The notes: generated by a model not told the origin, from the letters alone. A stretch of DNA of 64,000 nucleotides from Cloacibacterium normanense (GCF_002943105.1 NZ_PTPZ01000001.1:595977-659976), one strand, 5' to 3'; counted from the stretch's first letter, positions 54,450-63,864 are shown. A program made the numbers and translations.

Positions 54450-54752
54450 TTAACCTATCGAAAAGCTATTATTGTGACTGATATAATAATAAATTAAAAA
54501 ACTAGAAATAGCTAAAAATTCTAAAATACTTATTAATTTATTGTTAGTTAATTCAAGTAAAACTCTATCAATCAAAACAATAAAGAAAAAGATTAATAAA
54601 AATATAATTTCTAACATATAGACTAGACTTGAACTTTCATCTAAAGTCATCATTTGATATATAATTAGAGGAATCATTATAACATATAATAATATTCCTA
54701 AAATTGAAACAAAAGTTGGTCTTTTGTATAAGTCAGAAATGAATGTTTTCAT
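54450..54752 (-). CDS. Hypothetical small integral membrane protein
   Basis: A 100-residue protein with three hydrophobic helices (about 15-35, 44-64 and 74-92). Its stop is immediately followed by the ATG of the RDD gene. The start codon sits at the foot of the rpoD terminator hairpin: its ATG follows the T tract with two bases between. No family is recognised. Tight packing on the same strand argues that it is real. Confidence 0.6.
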   Translation of the reverse strand: MKTFISDLYKRPTFVSILGILLYVIMIPLIIYQMMTLDESSSLVYMLEIIFLLIFFFIVLIDRVLLELTNNKLISILEFLAISSFLIYYYISHNNSFSIG

Positions 54753-54784
54753 ATAAAAAAAGCAAAGTCCGAAAACTTTGCTCT
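54753..54784 (-). terminator. rpoD terminator abutting the next start codon
   Basis: AGCAAAGT and ACTTTGCT around a 6-nt loop, followed by seven T and then AT of the next ATG on the minus strand. Confidence 0.75.
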
Positions 54785-54798
54785 AATTTAAGAATTTT

Positions 54799-55665
54799 TT
54801 ATTTACCAAGGTAAGACTTCAAGATTTTGCTTCTAGAGTTGTGTTTCAATCTCTTAATCGCTTTTTCTTTAATCTGTCTTACTCTTTCTCTCGTTAAGTC
54901 GAAAGTTTCACCTATTTCTTCTAGAGTCATAGGATGTTTTCCGTTTAGACCGAAATATAATCTTACCAAATCTGCTTCTCTTGGTGTAAGCGTTTGTAAA
55001 GCTCTTTCAATCTCTATTTGTAGAGATTCTAGCATTAAGTCTTTATCAGGACTTGGAGATTCACCAGAACGTAAAACGTCATATAAGTTAGAATCTTCTC
55101 CTTCTACTAATGGTGCGTCCATAGATAAGTGACGACCAGAGTTTTTCATAGATTCTTTAATATCTTCTTCGCTCATGTCTAGAACTTCTGCCAATTCTTC
55201 TGGTGAAGGTGGTCTTTCGTTTTCTTGTTCTAAGTGTGCGTAAGCTTTGTTGATTTTATTGATTGAACCAATTTTGTTCAAAGGTAATCTTACAATTCTA
55301 GATTGCTCTGCAAGAGCTTGTAAGATAGATTGTCTAATCCACCAAACTGCATAAGAAATAAATTTGAAACCTCTGGTTTCGTCATATCTTTTAGCAGCTT
55401 TCATTAGACCAAGGTTTCCTTCATTAATAAGGTCAGGAAGAGATAATCCTTGGTTTTGATATTGTTTTGATACAGACACCACGAAACGCAAGTTGGCTTT
55501 AATCAACTTTTCTAGAGCAGCTCTGTCTCCGCTACGGATTCTTTGAGCGAGTTCTACTTCTTCGTCTGCTGTGATGAGTTCTACTTTACCAATTTCTTGC
55601 AAATATTTGTCAAGGGAAGCGGTTTCTCTATTGGTAACCTGTTTTGTAATTTTTAACTGTCTCAT
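54799..55665 (-). CDS. rpoD: Primary sigma factor RpoD (short Bacteroidota type)
   Basis: A 288-residue sigma-70 without region 1.1 and the non-conserved insert, the length usual in this phylum. Region 1.2/2 has [35 protein letters not shown] and [20 protein letters not shown]; region 2.4 is [18 protein letters not shown]; region 4.2 is [20 protein letters not shown]. It should recognise TTTG/TAnnTTTG promoters of the kind seen repeatedly in this window. A terminator follows immediately. Confidence 0.96.
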   Translation of the reverse strand: MRQLKITKQVTNRETASLDKYLQEIGKVELITADEEVELAQRIRSGDRAALEKLIKANLRFVVSVSKQYQNQGLSLPDLINEGNLGLMKAAKRYDETRGFKFISYAVWWIRQSILQALAEQSRIVRLPLNKIGSINKINKAYAHLEQENERPPSPEELAEVLDMSEEDIKESMKNSGRHLSMDAPLVEGEDSNLYDVLRSGESPSPDKDLMLESLQIEIERALQTLTPREADLVRLYFGLNGKHPMTLEEIGETFDLTRERVRQIKEKAIKRLKHNSRSKILKSYLGK

Positions 55666-56149
55666 ATCTTATTATACGTTCATTATAACGAAAAGGTTAC
55701 ACACTTTATTGAAAATAATGAAAAAATAGTTAAATTTTATAGAAAAAGCCAATAATTCTGGCGCCATTTCCAGCTTTCGCCAGTCGCTATCTCAAAAGCC
55801 AATCCTAATTTCCATATTTTTTGAGATGAGCTTCAACAATGGCTCAATCTGGGGCGCAGTTTCCGTATTTTATTAAACTTTTTCAAATAAGTTTTTCGAT
55901 TTTTATGACCTAGGAAACGGAGGCGTTTGAAAATTTTGAAAAATTTTTGTAAAGAAATTTCCACTGTTTGAGTAAGTAAGGAAAAAGCTAGGGACGAGTT
56001 TTGGAAATTTTAGAAAATTATTTAAAATTTTAGCCGAGTTTCCAGTCTTGAATTTTTGGTTTTTTTGTTTCAAGACAAAAGAACATGTTAATTTTAAAAT
56101 TAATATTGTAAGTATTAACAATCTTGCACTTTTTCCTTAATTTAGTCCT
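55666..56149. other. Gene-free stretch with a GC-richer dyad-rich block
   Basis: About 480 bp. At 55740-55865 a block markedly less A/T-rich than its surroundings contains CTGGCGCC...CAGCTTTCGCCAG and the pair ATCTCAAAA (55789) / TTTTGAGAT (55819). A minus-strand open frame (55903-56121) is A/T-rich, without a start context, and is not supported. The rest shows nothing recognisable. Confidence 0.6.
55740..55865. repeat. Candidate interspersed structured element
   Basis: Nested short dyads (GGCGCC, CTGGCG/CGCCAG, ATCTCAAAA/TTTTGAGAT) in a compositional island. It resembles the kind of intergenic repeat common in Flavobacteriia, but only one clear copy is in this window. Confidence 0.4.
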
Positions 56150-57181
56150 ATGAAATATTCTTTTAAAAACGACTATTCAGAAGGTTGTCATCCCAGTATT
56201 TTAGAAGCGTTAATGCGTACTAATTTTTCTCAACAAAATGGTTACGGTTTAGATGATTATTGTGCAGAAGCAGAAAAACTAATTCTCCAAAAAGCAAATG
56301 CACCAAAATCCAAAGTTCATTTTGTAAGTGGAGGAACTCAAGCGAATTTATTGGTGATTTCGGCAATTCTAAGACCTCACGAAAGTGTGGTTTCTGCAAC
56401 TACCGGTCATATTTTCACCAATGAAGCTGGTGCGATAGAAGCAACAGGTCATAAAGTTCATGGGGTAGAAACTCCCGATGGAAAACTGAAACCAGAAGAT
56501 ATTCAGAAAGTGTTAGATGTTCATACCAATGTTCCTCATCAATTAAAACAAAAGTTGGTTTATATTTCTAATTCTACAGAAATTGGAACGATTTACACCA
56601 AAAAAGAACTGGAAGATTTATCAAATTTTTGCAAAGAAAAAAATCTATATTTATTTATGGATGGTGCCAGATTAGGACACGCTTTAACGGCAGAAAGCAA
56701 TGATGTAACGTTAGAAGATGTAGCGAAGTTTACAGATGTTTTTTATCTTGGCGGAACCAAAAACGGAGCTTTATTAGGCGAAGCAATCATTATAAACAGA
56801 CAAAATCTGCAAGAAGAATTCGGGTTTCACATTAAGCAAAAAGGGGCAATGCTCGCGAAAGGAAGATTACTCGGAATTCAGTTTCAAGAGTTGATGAAAG
56901 ACGATTTATATTGGGATTTAGCGAAACATGCCAATCAACAAGCCATGAAAATCAAGCAAACTTTCAAAGAAATAGGTTGTGAATTTTTGGCGGAAACAGA
57001 CACCAATCAGATTTTTCCGATTTTAGAAAATTCACAAATTGAAAAACTTTCAGAGCAGTTTGATTTTTATGTTTGGAAGAAAATAGACGCACAAAAATCA
57101 GCCATTAGAATTATTACTTCTTGGGCTACAGAAACCGAAGTTGTAGAACGTTTCTGTCAAGAAATTTTGAAATTAAAATAA
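56150..57181 (+). CDS. Low-specificity L-threonine aldolase / beta-eliminating lyase family
   Basis: A 343-residue fold-type I PLP enzyme, cleaving threonine or related beta-hydroxy amino acids to glycine plus an aldehyde. Features are the NDYSEGCHPSILEAL opening (N-terminal DNYSE-type motif), VHFVSGGTQANLLV, Asp171 in LFMDGARLGHAL (PLP pyridine) and the Schiff-base Lys204 in LGGTKNGA. The arginine pair near GARLG is typical. It is followed after 19 bp by a secreted peptidase gene. Confidence 0.9.
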   Translation: MKYSFKNDYSEGCHPSILEALMRTNFSQQNGYGLDDYCAEAEKLILQKANAPKSKVHFVSGGTQANLLVISAILRPHESVVSATTGHIFTNEAGAIEATGHKVHGVETPDGKLKPEDIQKVLDVHTNVPHQLKQKLVYISNSTEIGTIYTKKELEDLSNFCKEKNLYLFMDGARLGHALTAESNDVTLEDVAKFTDVFYLGGTKNGALLGEAIIINRQNLQEEFGFHIKQKGAMLAKGRLLGIQFQELMKDDLYWDLAKHANQQAMKIKQTFKEIGCEFLAETDTNQIFPILENSQIEKLSEQFDFYVWKKIDAQKSAIRIITSWATETEVVERFCQEILKLK

Positions 57182-57200
57182 ATAAAACCCACTCTAAATA

Positions 57201-58541
57201 ATGAAAAAACTTATACTTTCAGTTTTATTAATTCCTGCTGTTTTTTCAGCGCAACAAGCCGTTTCCAGAGATGCAGAAATTGCGAATTATGTGTCGCAAG
57301 TAAGCGCAGATTCTCTAAAATCTCATATCAATAAATTAGTAAGTTTTGGTACTCGTCATACCATGAGTTCTACGACTGATGCCAAAAAAGTAATTGGTGC
57401 TGCTAGAAATTGGGTGCTTTCTAAATTTAGAAATTATTCTAAAAATGCTGATGGAAGAATGGAAGTTTTTCTACAAAATCAAACCATTCAACCAGACGGA
57501 AAACGAATCAATCAGCCAACAGATTTAGGAAACGCTATTGCTATTTTGCGTGGAACTGATCCTAATGATAAAAGAATTTTTATGATTGGCGGACATCTTG
57601 ATTCCAGAGTTTCTGATGTGATGAATAACAAAGATTTCGCACCAGGAGCCAATGACGACGGAAGCGGAGTAGGTGCTGTAATAGAATCTGCTAGAATTTT
57701 TAGCCAATCTAAATTTCCTGCAACCATAATTTTTGTAGCATTTTCTGGCGAAGAACAAGGTTTGTTAGGTGCTAAAATGCTTGCAGAAAAGGCAAAAACT
57801 GAAAATTGGCAATTAGAAGCTTTGTTGAATAATGATATGATTGGGAATAATTTAACTAGCGAAACCAATTTAATTAATGCCAATCAGTTAAGAGTTTTTT
57901 CTGAAGGTTTGCCGCAATTTGATTTGGATAAAAAAGCTCAAAATATTAGAAATTTAGGTCTAGAAAATGATGGTGAAGCCAGACAGTTGGCAAGATATAT
58001 TAAGGAAATTGGAGAGCGTTATGTGGACAATTTAGAAGTTAAATTAATCTATAGAAACGACAGATTTCTTCGTGGCGGCGATCATACTTCATTTGTGAAT
58101 CAAGGTTTTTCAGCGGTAAGATTAACTGAATTTAATGAAAATTATGACCATCAACATCAAGATATCAGAAAAGAAAACGGCAAACAATTTGGAGATTTAC
58201 CAGAATTCATGGATTTTGAATATTTCAAGAAAAATGTTGGGGTAAATGTTTCTGTTTTGGCAAATTTGGCAAAATCTCCTTCAAAACCAGAAAATGTAAA
58301 AATGGAGGTAAAAGAATTGACCAATTTCACGACCATTCATTGGGAAAAACCAAAAAATGGAGAAGTTTCAGGTTACTACGTTCTCATGCGTGAAACCGAT
58401 TCTTCTACTTGGCAAAAGAAATTTTTCACCAAAGAAAATTCTATGAAACTGCCTTATTCTAAAGACAATTATTTCTTTGCAGTTCAAGCGGTAAATAGTT
58501 CAGGAAACGAAAGTCTCATCGTAATTCCAAGTGTAAAATAA
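57201..58541 (+). CDS. Secreted M28 family metallopeptidase with C-terminal fibronectin-like domain
   Basis: A 446-residue exported zinc peptidase. The signal peptide covers residues 1-18 (MKKLILSVLLIPAVFSAQ). The M28 core has His132 (IGGHLDSR), Asp152 (GANDDGSG), Glu183/184 (FSGEEQGLLG) and Asp212 (NNDMIGNN). After about residue 355 a fibronectin-III-like domain is visible (TNFTTIHWEKPKNGEVSGYY, FFAVQAVNSSGNESL). It probably acts as an aminopeptidase in the periplasm or outside. It lies just downstream of the threonine aldolase gene, with a terminator after it. Confidence 0.9.
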   Translation: MKKLILSVLLIPAVFSAQQAVSRDAEIANYVSQVSADSLKSHINKLVSFGTRHTMSSTTDAKKVIGAARNWVLSKFRNYSKNADGRMEVFLQNQTIQPDGKRINQPTDLGNAIAILRGTDPNDKRIFMIGGHLDSRVSDVMNNKDFAPGANDDGSGVGAVIESARIFSQSKFPATIIFVAFSGEEQGLLGAKMLAEKAKTENWQLEALLNNDMIGNNLTSETNLINANQLRVFSEGLPQFDLDKKAQNIRNLGLENDGEARQLARYIKEIGERYVDNLEVKLIYRNDRFLRGGDHTSFVNQGFSAVRLTEFNENYDHQHQDIRKENGKQFGDLPEFMDFEYFKKNVGVNVSVLANLAKSPSKPENVKMEVKELTNFTTIHWEKPKNGEVSGYYVLMRETDSSTWQKKFFTKENSMKLPYSKDNYFFAVQAVNSSGNESLIVIPSVK

Positions 58542-58545
58542 TAGA

Positions 58546-58575
58546 AAAGTCCCGAAATTTTCGGGACTTTTTTTG
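58546..58575. terminator. Bidirectional terminator
   Basis: AAAAGTCCCGAAA and TTTCGGGACTTTT with a T tract; it serves the M28 gene and the convergent propeller gene. Confidence 0.85.
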
Positions 58576-58583
58576 TTTTAAAA

Positions 58584-61535
58584 TTATAATTGCTTTTTGA
58601 AACCCACTTCTTTTCTCCATTTTTTAAATTCTCCTGGAGACATTCTTCCTTGCGGAACTTCGGTTACTCTTTTGCTTTTAGATTTAGGTCTTTCTTTCAC
58701 TTCCAGCGATTTCTTTTCCGTAACTCCATTGATGGAAATTTCTACCGTGTATTTTCCTGGAGTGATATAAACATTGCCATCATCTGCTTTTTTAGACTTT
58801 TCAGTGGCATTTACTGTTAAATCATAATTGATGATGTTAAATCCTTTGTCAGCAAGATGATTGATGGTTTTTATCGTTTCATTTTGAGCATTGATGATTT
58901 TAATGACAGCATTTCCAGCATTTTTAGTGTAAAATTCTATTGGGAAATTCTGCTTTTCAATTTCAGTGAAATTACTGTAAGATTTGCCCCAATTTTCTTT
59001 GAAATTAATGCTTTCAACATCAAAAACGATTAAATTTTTAGCTAAATTTTCTGGCGTTAATTTTTGTAATTTCTTCACATCGGCAATGTAGATACTTCTT
59101 CCGTGAGTTGCTACAATCAATTCATTATCTCTGTGATGAACTTTTAAATCATGAACAGCAACGTTTGGAAGTGTAGCATTATTGGCAGACATAAACGTTT
59201 TTCCTCGGTCTAGAGAAATGTACAATCCGTTATCAGTTCCTACATACAGAAGATTTTCGTTGGTATGATCTTCTCTGATGACATTAATAGGTTCGGCAGG
59301 TAAATCTTCGCCAATTTTCTTCCAAGTTTTCCCGAAATCATCAGAAGTGTAAAGCAATGCACGGAAATCATCTTCTCTGTAAGCATTTAAACTCAAATAA
59401 ACTCTAGATTCTGAGAAAGAAGAAGGTTGTACCATAGAAACCCAAAATCCTGGGAAATCGCCAATTTTTTGCCAAGAATTTCCGCCGTCTTTGGTTACAT
59501 TTACCAATCCATCATCACTTCCTGCATAAATTAAACCGAATTTTTTCGGACTTTCTTCCACTGTTGAAAGGGTAGAATAAGGCACATTTTCTTGTTTGGT
59601 ATTTCTAGTTAAATCTCCAGAAATTTTTTGCCAAGTTTCACCTTTGTCCATACTTCTGTAAACGCTTTGCGAAGCAAAATAAACGATGTCTTGATTGTGT
59701 CGAGAAATCTGGAAAGGAGCTTCCCAATTGAAACGAAGTGGATTTTCGCCAATTTCTCTAGGAACTTCTAGATATTTTCTTTCGTTGGTTTTTCTGTTAA
59801 TTCTAAAATAATTCCCAAACTGAAAACCTGTGTATAAAGTTGCATTATCTCTGAAATCTACTCGCACTTGCATTCCGTCTCCTCCTAATAGAAATTTGAA
59901 ATTATCGCTATTGTCAAATTTTCCTTTTTTATAATCAAATTTGTTGTTTGAAGGTCCAAACCAAACGCCGTTATCTTGCATTCCTCCATATACATTGTAA
60001 GGTTTTTCTAAATCATAATCTATCGAATAAAACTGTGAAACCGGCAATGAATTGCAATGAATGTAAGAATTTCCATTGTCGTAAGAAATATTGATTCCGC
60101 CGTCATTTCCATTGATGAAATTATTGTCATTTTTCGGGTTAAACCAAATAGAATGATGGTCTGCATGAACATTTGGAGAATCTATCGATTTGAATGATTT
60201 TCCGCCATTTTCTGAAACCAAAATCGGAACGCCTGCAATGATTACCTTATCTGGATTGGTAGGCGAAACCCAAATTTGCCCGAAATAATAACCGTAAGTA
60301 TAATATAAACCATCTAGATTTTTTTCGTTGGTTTTTTTCCAAGATTTTCCGGCATCATCAGAACGGTAAACTTCTGCACCTTCAATTTCGATGTTGAATA
60401 AATCATCATTTCCATTGTGGGTATAATTGAAAATATCTTTTACCGTGATTTTATTTTCTCTGAGTGATTTCTTAAGGTTTTCTGAAGTGTATCTTTCAGG
60501 GAAACGTTCTCCATCAAGGTATTCATTGACGGTTTTATCATCTAAAGCCAAGAATTCTTCTTTGGTGATTTTCTGCATTTTGGCTTTGTCCAAAGATTTT
60601 TCAGATTTCTCTTCTTTTGTAGTTGAAGCAGGTCTTGTTTTTTGATTGTCAACAATCGCATAAATGATATTTGGATTTTTTGGAAAAATGGAAAGTCCGA
60701 TTCTTCCTACGTTTTCATCTGCTGGAAATCCTGAATTTTTGGTTGAAATTTTTTGCCAAGATTCACCACCATCATTCGATTTGAAAATTCCAGATGAAGC
60801 GCCACTTTCTACAAATTTCCAAGCTTTACGTTCTTTGTACCAAAGTGTAGCGTAAACTTCTTTTGGATTTTGTGAATTAATCGCTAAATCAATTGCTCCA
60901 GAATTTTGGTCAGCCGAAAGTGTTTTTTTCCAAGTTTTACCACCATCATTGGTTTTAAAAACGCCTCTTTCTGCATTTGGTGAATATAAATGTCCAACAG
61001 CCGCAACCCAAATTTCATTATTGTTTTCGGGATTTACTACAATTCTTCCAATGTGATGGGTGTCTTTTAAGCCTAGGTTTTGCCAAGTTTTTCCTTGATC
61101 TGTACTTTTATAAATTCCCATTCCTGAATAAGAAGAACGAGAAGAATTGCTTTCGCCGGTTCCTATGAATAGGGTTTTGGTTTTCCAATCTACATAAATG
61201 TCACCAATCGTCATTACGGCTTCTCTGTCGAAAATAGGAGTGAAAGTGGTTCCATTATTATTGGTGTACCACAATCCACCAGAAGCATAAGCCACGTAAA
61301 ATTCTGTTGGATTCTCTGGATTCGCATCTATATCTGTAACTCTACCACTCATGGTAGTAGGACCTACATTTCTGAATTCTAAATTTTTGAGAATAGAATT
61401 TTCTTCTAATTTTTTTCTTTGTTCGTAACCTTTCCAGCGTTCTTCTGCCGAAGTAGGATTGAGTTTAAGGTTTTGCGTATGATGAATTGAAAATGCTAAA
61501 ATAGCCGTAGAAAGTAGAATTTTGCGGTAATTCAT
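58584..61535 (-). CDS. Large secreted BNR-repeat / VPS10-like propeller protein
   Basis: A 983-residue exported protein with a signal peptide (MNYRKILLSTAILAFSIHHTQ). Many Asp-box (BNR) motifs of the type S-x-D-x-G-x-T-W run through it: KSTDQGKTWQNL, KTNDGGKTWKKT, KSNDGGESWQKI, RSDDAGKSWKKT, TSDDFGKTWKKI, SLDRGKTF. This is as in sortilin/VPS10-type ten-bladed propellers. A charged insert (about 300-385) interrupts the propeller. The C-terminal part (about 830-983) is a beta-type domain plus basic tail. No type IX sorting signal is evident. A ligand-binding or glycan-acting role is inferred only from the fold. Confidence 0.85.
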   Translation of the reverse strand: MNYRKILLSTAILAFSIHHTQNLKLNPTSAEERWKGYEQRKKLEENSILKNLEFRNVGPTTMSGRVTDIDANPENPTEFYVAYASGGLWYTNNNGTTFTPIFDREAVMTIGDIYVDWKTKTLFIGTGESNSSRSSYSGMGIYKSTDQGKTWQNLGLKDTHHIGRIVVNPENNNEIWVAAVGHLYSPNAERGVFKTNDGGKTWKKTLSADQNSGAIDLAINSQNPKEVYATLWYKERKAWKFVESGASSGIFKSNDGGESWQKISTKNSGFPADENVGRIGLSIFPKNPNIIYAIVDNQKTRPASTTKEEKSEKSLDKAKMQKITKEEFLALDDKTVNEYLDGERFPERYTSENLKKSLRENKITVKDIFNYTHNGNDDLFNIEIEGAEVYRSDDAGKSWKKTNEKNLDGLYYTYGYYFGQIWVSPTNPDKVIIAGVPILVSENGGKSFKSIDSPNVHADHHSIWFNPKNDNNFINGNDGGINISYDNGNSYIHCNSLPVSQFYSIDYDLEKPYNVYGGMQDNGVWFGPSNNKFDYKKGKFDNSDNFKFLLGGDGMQVRVDFRDNATLYTGFQFGNYFRINRKTNERKYLEVPREIGENPLRFNWEAPFQISRHNQDIVYFASQSVYRSMDKGETWQKISGDLTRNTKQENVPYSTLSTVEESPKKFGLIYAGSDDGLVNVTKDGGNSWQKIGDFPGFWVSMVQPSSFSESRVYLSLNAYREDDFRALLYTSDDFGKTWKKIGEDLPAEPINVIREDHTNENLLYVGTDNGLYISLDRGKTFMSANNATLPNVAVHDLKVHHRDNELIVATHGRSIYIADVKKLQKLTPENLAKNLIVFDVESINFKENWGKSYSNFTEIEKQNFPIEFYTKNAGNAVIKIINAQNETIKTINHLADKGFNIINYDLTVNATEKSKKADDGNVYITPGKYTVEISINGVTEKKSLEVKERPKSKSKRVTEVPQGRMSPGEFKKWRKEVGFKKQL

Positions 61536-61575
61536 TGTAAAGAAGTTTTTTCCAAATATAACTAAATTTTCTTTT

Positions 61576-61690
61576 GGATGCGCGTTGCGCTAACGATGGA
61601 AGCGGCATCCTTTTTTAAATTTTTAGCCTCGGAAAATATCTTTGGAGAAAATTTAAAAAAGATATAGCGGACAGCGTGTTAAAGCGCCAT
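61576..61690. repeat. Candidate interspersed structured element 2
   Basis: GGATGC (61576) and GCATCC (61605) bracket GCGTTGCGCTAACGATGGAA, followed by an A/T spacer and a GGACAGCG/GCGCC-rich end. It is GC-richer than its surroundings and has no open frame. It resembles intergenic repeats I associate with Flavobacteriia. Confidence 0.4.
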
Positions 61691-61727
61691 AAAAAAATCC
61701 ATTCAACAAAGAGCTGAATGGATTGTA
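61690..61727 (-). terminator. fabI terminator
   Basis: ATCCATTCA and TGAATGGAT with seven T on the minus strand, about 75 nt after the fabI stop, with a palindromic repeat between. Confidence 0.75.
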
Positions 61728-61742
61728 TATTTTGAACACCCC

Positions 61743-61790
61743 GTCAAAATTTTTAATTAAAAATTTTGCCACCCCTCTAAAAGAGGGGAA
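61743..61790. repeat. Double palindrome between fabI and its terminator
   Basis: CAAAATTTTTAATTAAAAATTTTG (61745-61768) followed by CCCCTCT-AAA-AGAGGGG (61772-61788). The pair is of a kind I recognise as an interspersed repeat in related genomes; the copy number here is one. Confidence 0.6.
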
Positions 61791-61800
61791 TTGAGGAATT

Positions 61801-62607
61801 TTATTCTCCGTTGTATTTATCTACTACTTTTTGAGAAACTCCAGTGTTGCTGAAACCACCATCATTAAATAGATTTTGCATGGTTACCTTTCTGGTAAGA
61901 TCTGAGAACATGGCTACACAATAATTAGCACAATCTAGTGCAGTAGCGTTTCCTAGAGGAGACATATCTTCTGCAAACCCCATAAAACCTCCAAAACCTT
62001 TTACACCAGAACCTGCTGTAGTTACGGTAGGAGATTGAGAAATGGTATTTACTCTTACTTTTTTCTCTCCCCAATAATAACCGAAAGATCTTGCGATAGA
62101 TTCTAGGTAAGATTTGTTATCTCCCATATCGTTGTAATCTGGGAAAGTTCTTTGAGCAGCGATATAAGTTAGCGCTAGGATAGAACCCCATTCATTCATA
62201 CAATCTTTTTCCCAAGCGGTTTTCATTACTTTGTGGAAAGAAACTGCAGAAACATCCCAACCTTTTTCTAACCAATCATAGTTGATATCTGTATAATGTT
62301 TGCCTTTTCTTACGTTTACAGACATTCCGATAGAGTGAAGGATGAAATCTATTTTACCAAATTTAGCGATAGCTGCATCAAAAAGTTTTCCTAAATCTTC
62401 CATAGAAGTAGCATCTGCGCCAATTACTTCTGAATTAGTTTTTTGTGCTAAAGCATCTATTTCGCCCATTCTCATTGCTATAGGAGCGTTTGAAAGGATA
62501 AATTCTGCACCTTCTTCATGACAACGTTCTGCTACCTTCCAAGCGATAGATTGATCATTAAGCGCGCCGAAAATAATTCCTTTTTTACCTTTAAGTAATC
62601 CGTACAT
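61801..62607 (-). CDS. fabI: Enoyl-[acyl-carrier-protein] reductase (NADH)
   Basis: FabI completes each cycle of type II fatty-acid synthesis and is the target of triclosan and related inhibitors. The 268-residue protein has the N-terminal GIIFGALNDQSIAWKVA, the mid-protein DFILHSIGMSVN and a YX6K catalytic pair (YNDMGDNK), then RSFGYYWGEKKVRVNTIS. The region before the C-terminus reads NLFNDGGFSNTGV. All expected active-site residues are present. It is monocistronic, with the LEA-like gene upstream. Confidence 0.96.
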   Translation of the reverse strand: MYGLLKGKKGIIFGALNDQSIAWKVAERCHEEGAEFILSNAPIAMRMGEIDALAQKTNSEVIGADATSMEDLGKLFDAAIAKFGKIDFILHSIGMSVNVRKGKHYTDINYDWLEKGWDVSAVSFHKVMKTAWEKDCMNEWGSILALTYIAAQRTFPDYNDMGDNKSYLESIARSFGYYWGEKKVRVNTISQSPTVTTAGSGVKGFGGFMGFAEDMSPLGNATALDCANYCVAMFSDLTRKVTMQNLFNDGGFSNTGVSQKVVDKYNGE

Positions 62608-62655
62608 AATAATTTATTTTAGGCAAATTTATAAAAATATTACTTATAGCATAAA

Positions 62656-62680
62656 AGAATCCCGAAAAATTCGGGATTCT
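62656..62680 (-). terminator. Terminator of the LEA-like gene
   Basis: AGAATCCCGA and TCGGGATTCT with four T on the minus strand. Confidence 0.65.
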
Positions 62681-62702
62681 AAATCAAAATGATGAATAAA
62701 AA

Positions 62703-62981
62703 TTAATGGGTTCTGTCTCTGTATTCGTCTTTTACATCGTCTATCATGTCTTCGGTTTTATCCTTAACGTTTTCAGCGACATCTTTGGTTTTCTCCCAAA
62801 TGTCATTGGCAACATCTTTGGTTTTTTCCCAAGCATTTTCTGCAGTATCTTTTACAACATCTGCAAAATTTTCTGCTCTTTCTGACATGTTTTCTGCTGT
62901 ATTTTCTACAGAGTTTACTGTTCTGTCTCTAGCTTCGTCTAATCTATCAGAAGCATTGTCTAATGGTTTGTTCGTGTCCAT
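62703..62981 (-). CDS. LEA/YtxH-like amphipathic helical stress protein
   Basis: A 92-residue, highly charged protein made of 11-residue-type repeats (VKDTAENAWEKTKDVANDIWEKTKDVAEN), rich in Asp, Glu, Lys and Ala, with few large hydrophobics. The pattern matches group 3 LEA-like or apolipoprotein-like amphipathic helices, associated with desiccation or envelope stress in other bacteria. No signal peptide and no catalytic motif. Upstream lies a 306-bp gap with an unassigned hairpin. Function inferred from composition only. Confidence 0.7.
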   Translation of the reverse strand: MDTNKPLDNASDRLDEARDRTVNSVENTAENMSERAENFADVVKDTAENAWEKTKDVANDIWEKTKDVAENVKDKTEDMIDDVKDEYRDRTH

Positions 62982-63287
62982 AATAATATATTTTGATTGG
63001 TTAGTAAAGCAAATGTAGAAGTATTAAACACGGCAGTTCTTACAGAATTATGAAGAATTGTTACATCGTTAAAAATAAAGAACCTCTGAATTTCTTCGAG
63101 GTTCTTTGCAACAAAAATTTGATTTTTTATGAATAACTATTATTAGGAAGGTTGTATCTTTACCTAGATTTTGTGAATTTTTACATAACAAATTTACTCA
63201 CTTATTTCACAAGATTTTGTTAACCAATTGATAAAGTTTTATTAAATTTTTTAACGTAAAATTTTAATTATCAATACTATCTATAAT
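62982..63287. other. Gene-free stretch with an unassigned hairpin
   Basis: About 306 bp. AAAGAACCTC and GAGGTTCTTT (63078-63108) form a strong stem with no gene ending at it. On the minus strand it is followed by TTTATTTTT, as a terminator would be. A minus-strand -7 match (TAAATTTG, read from 63196 to 63189) lies about 100 nt upstream, which would fit a small RNA of about 105 nt. Promoters for tag and the LEA-like gene are not obvious. Confidence 0.45.
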
Positions 63288-63848
63288 ATGGAAGTAGTAA
63301 GATGTGCATGGTGCGAAAAAGACGATTTATACCGAAATTACCATGATCAAGAATGGGGAAAACCTATTTATGATGATGAAACAATTTTTGAATTTTTGAT
63401 TTTAGAGAGTTTTCAGGCGGGGTTAAGTTGGTACACCATTTTAGCTAAAAGAGAGAACTTCAGAGCCGCTTTTGATCAATTTGATTATCAAAAAATTGCA
63501 CAATATTCTGAGGATAAAGTAGAAGAACTCATCCAAAATACTGGAATTATAAGAAATAGGCTGAAAATTCTCGCCACGATTAATAATGCTCAAAAATTTA
63601 TGGAAGTTCAAAAAGAATTTGGTTCTTTCAGTAAATATATTTGGGGTTTTGTGAATCATGAACCGATTATCAATCGTCCTAAAACCTTGAAAGAAGTTCC
63701 CGCAACTACCGAAATTTCTGATGCTCTTGCTAAAGATTTTAAGAAACGGGGTTTTAAATTTATGGGTTCTACAGTAGTTTATGCACATATGCAAGCCACA
63801 GGAATGGTGAATGATCACGTAGAAGACTGTTGGATTAAAACCCAATAA
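63288..63848 (+). CDS. tag: DNA-3-methyladenine glycosylase I
   Basis: Tag excises 3-methyladenine from alkylated DNA. The 186-residue protein has the zinc-binding N-terminus RCAWCEKDDLYRNYHDQEWG and the C-terminal GSTVVYAHMQATGMVNDHVEDC, giving the Cys/His zinc site of the family. The helical centre contains FEFLILESFQAGLSWYTIL, with the base-recognition Glu and Trp. It ends just before a terminator at 63865. The second DNA-repair glycosylase in the window besides the family-6 UDG. Confidence 0.95.
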   Translation: MEVVRCAWCEKDDLYRNYHDQEWGKPIYDDETIFEFLILESFQAGLSWYTILAKRENFRAAFDQFDYQKIAQYSEDKVEELIQNTGIIRNRLKILATINNAQKFMEVQKEFGSFSKYIWGFVNHEPIINRPKTLKEVPATTEISDALAKDFKKRGFKFMGSTVVYAHMQATGMVNDHVEDCWIKTQ

Positions 63849-63864
63849 AATTTCTCAAAAAATA

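Noticed and set aside
55903..56121. Open frame of 72 codons on the minus strand
   Set aside because: A/T-driven, no start context or promoter, no domain character, in a gene-free repeat-like region.
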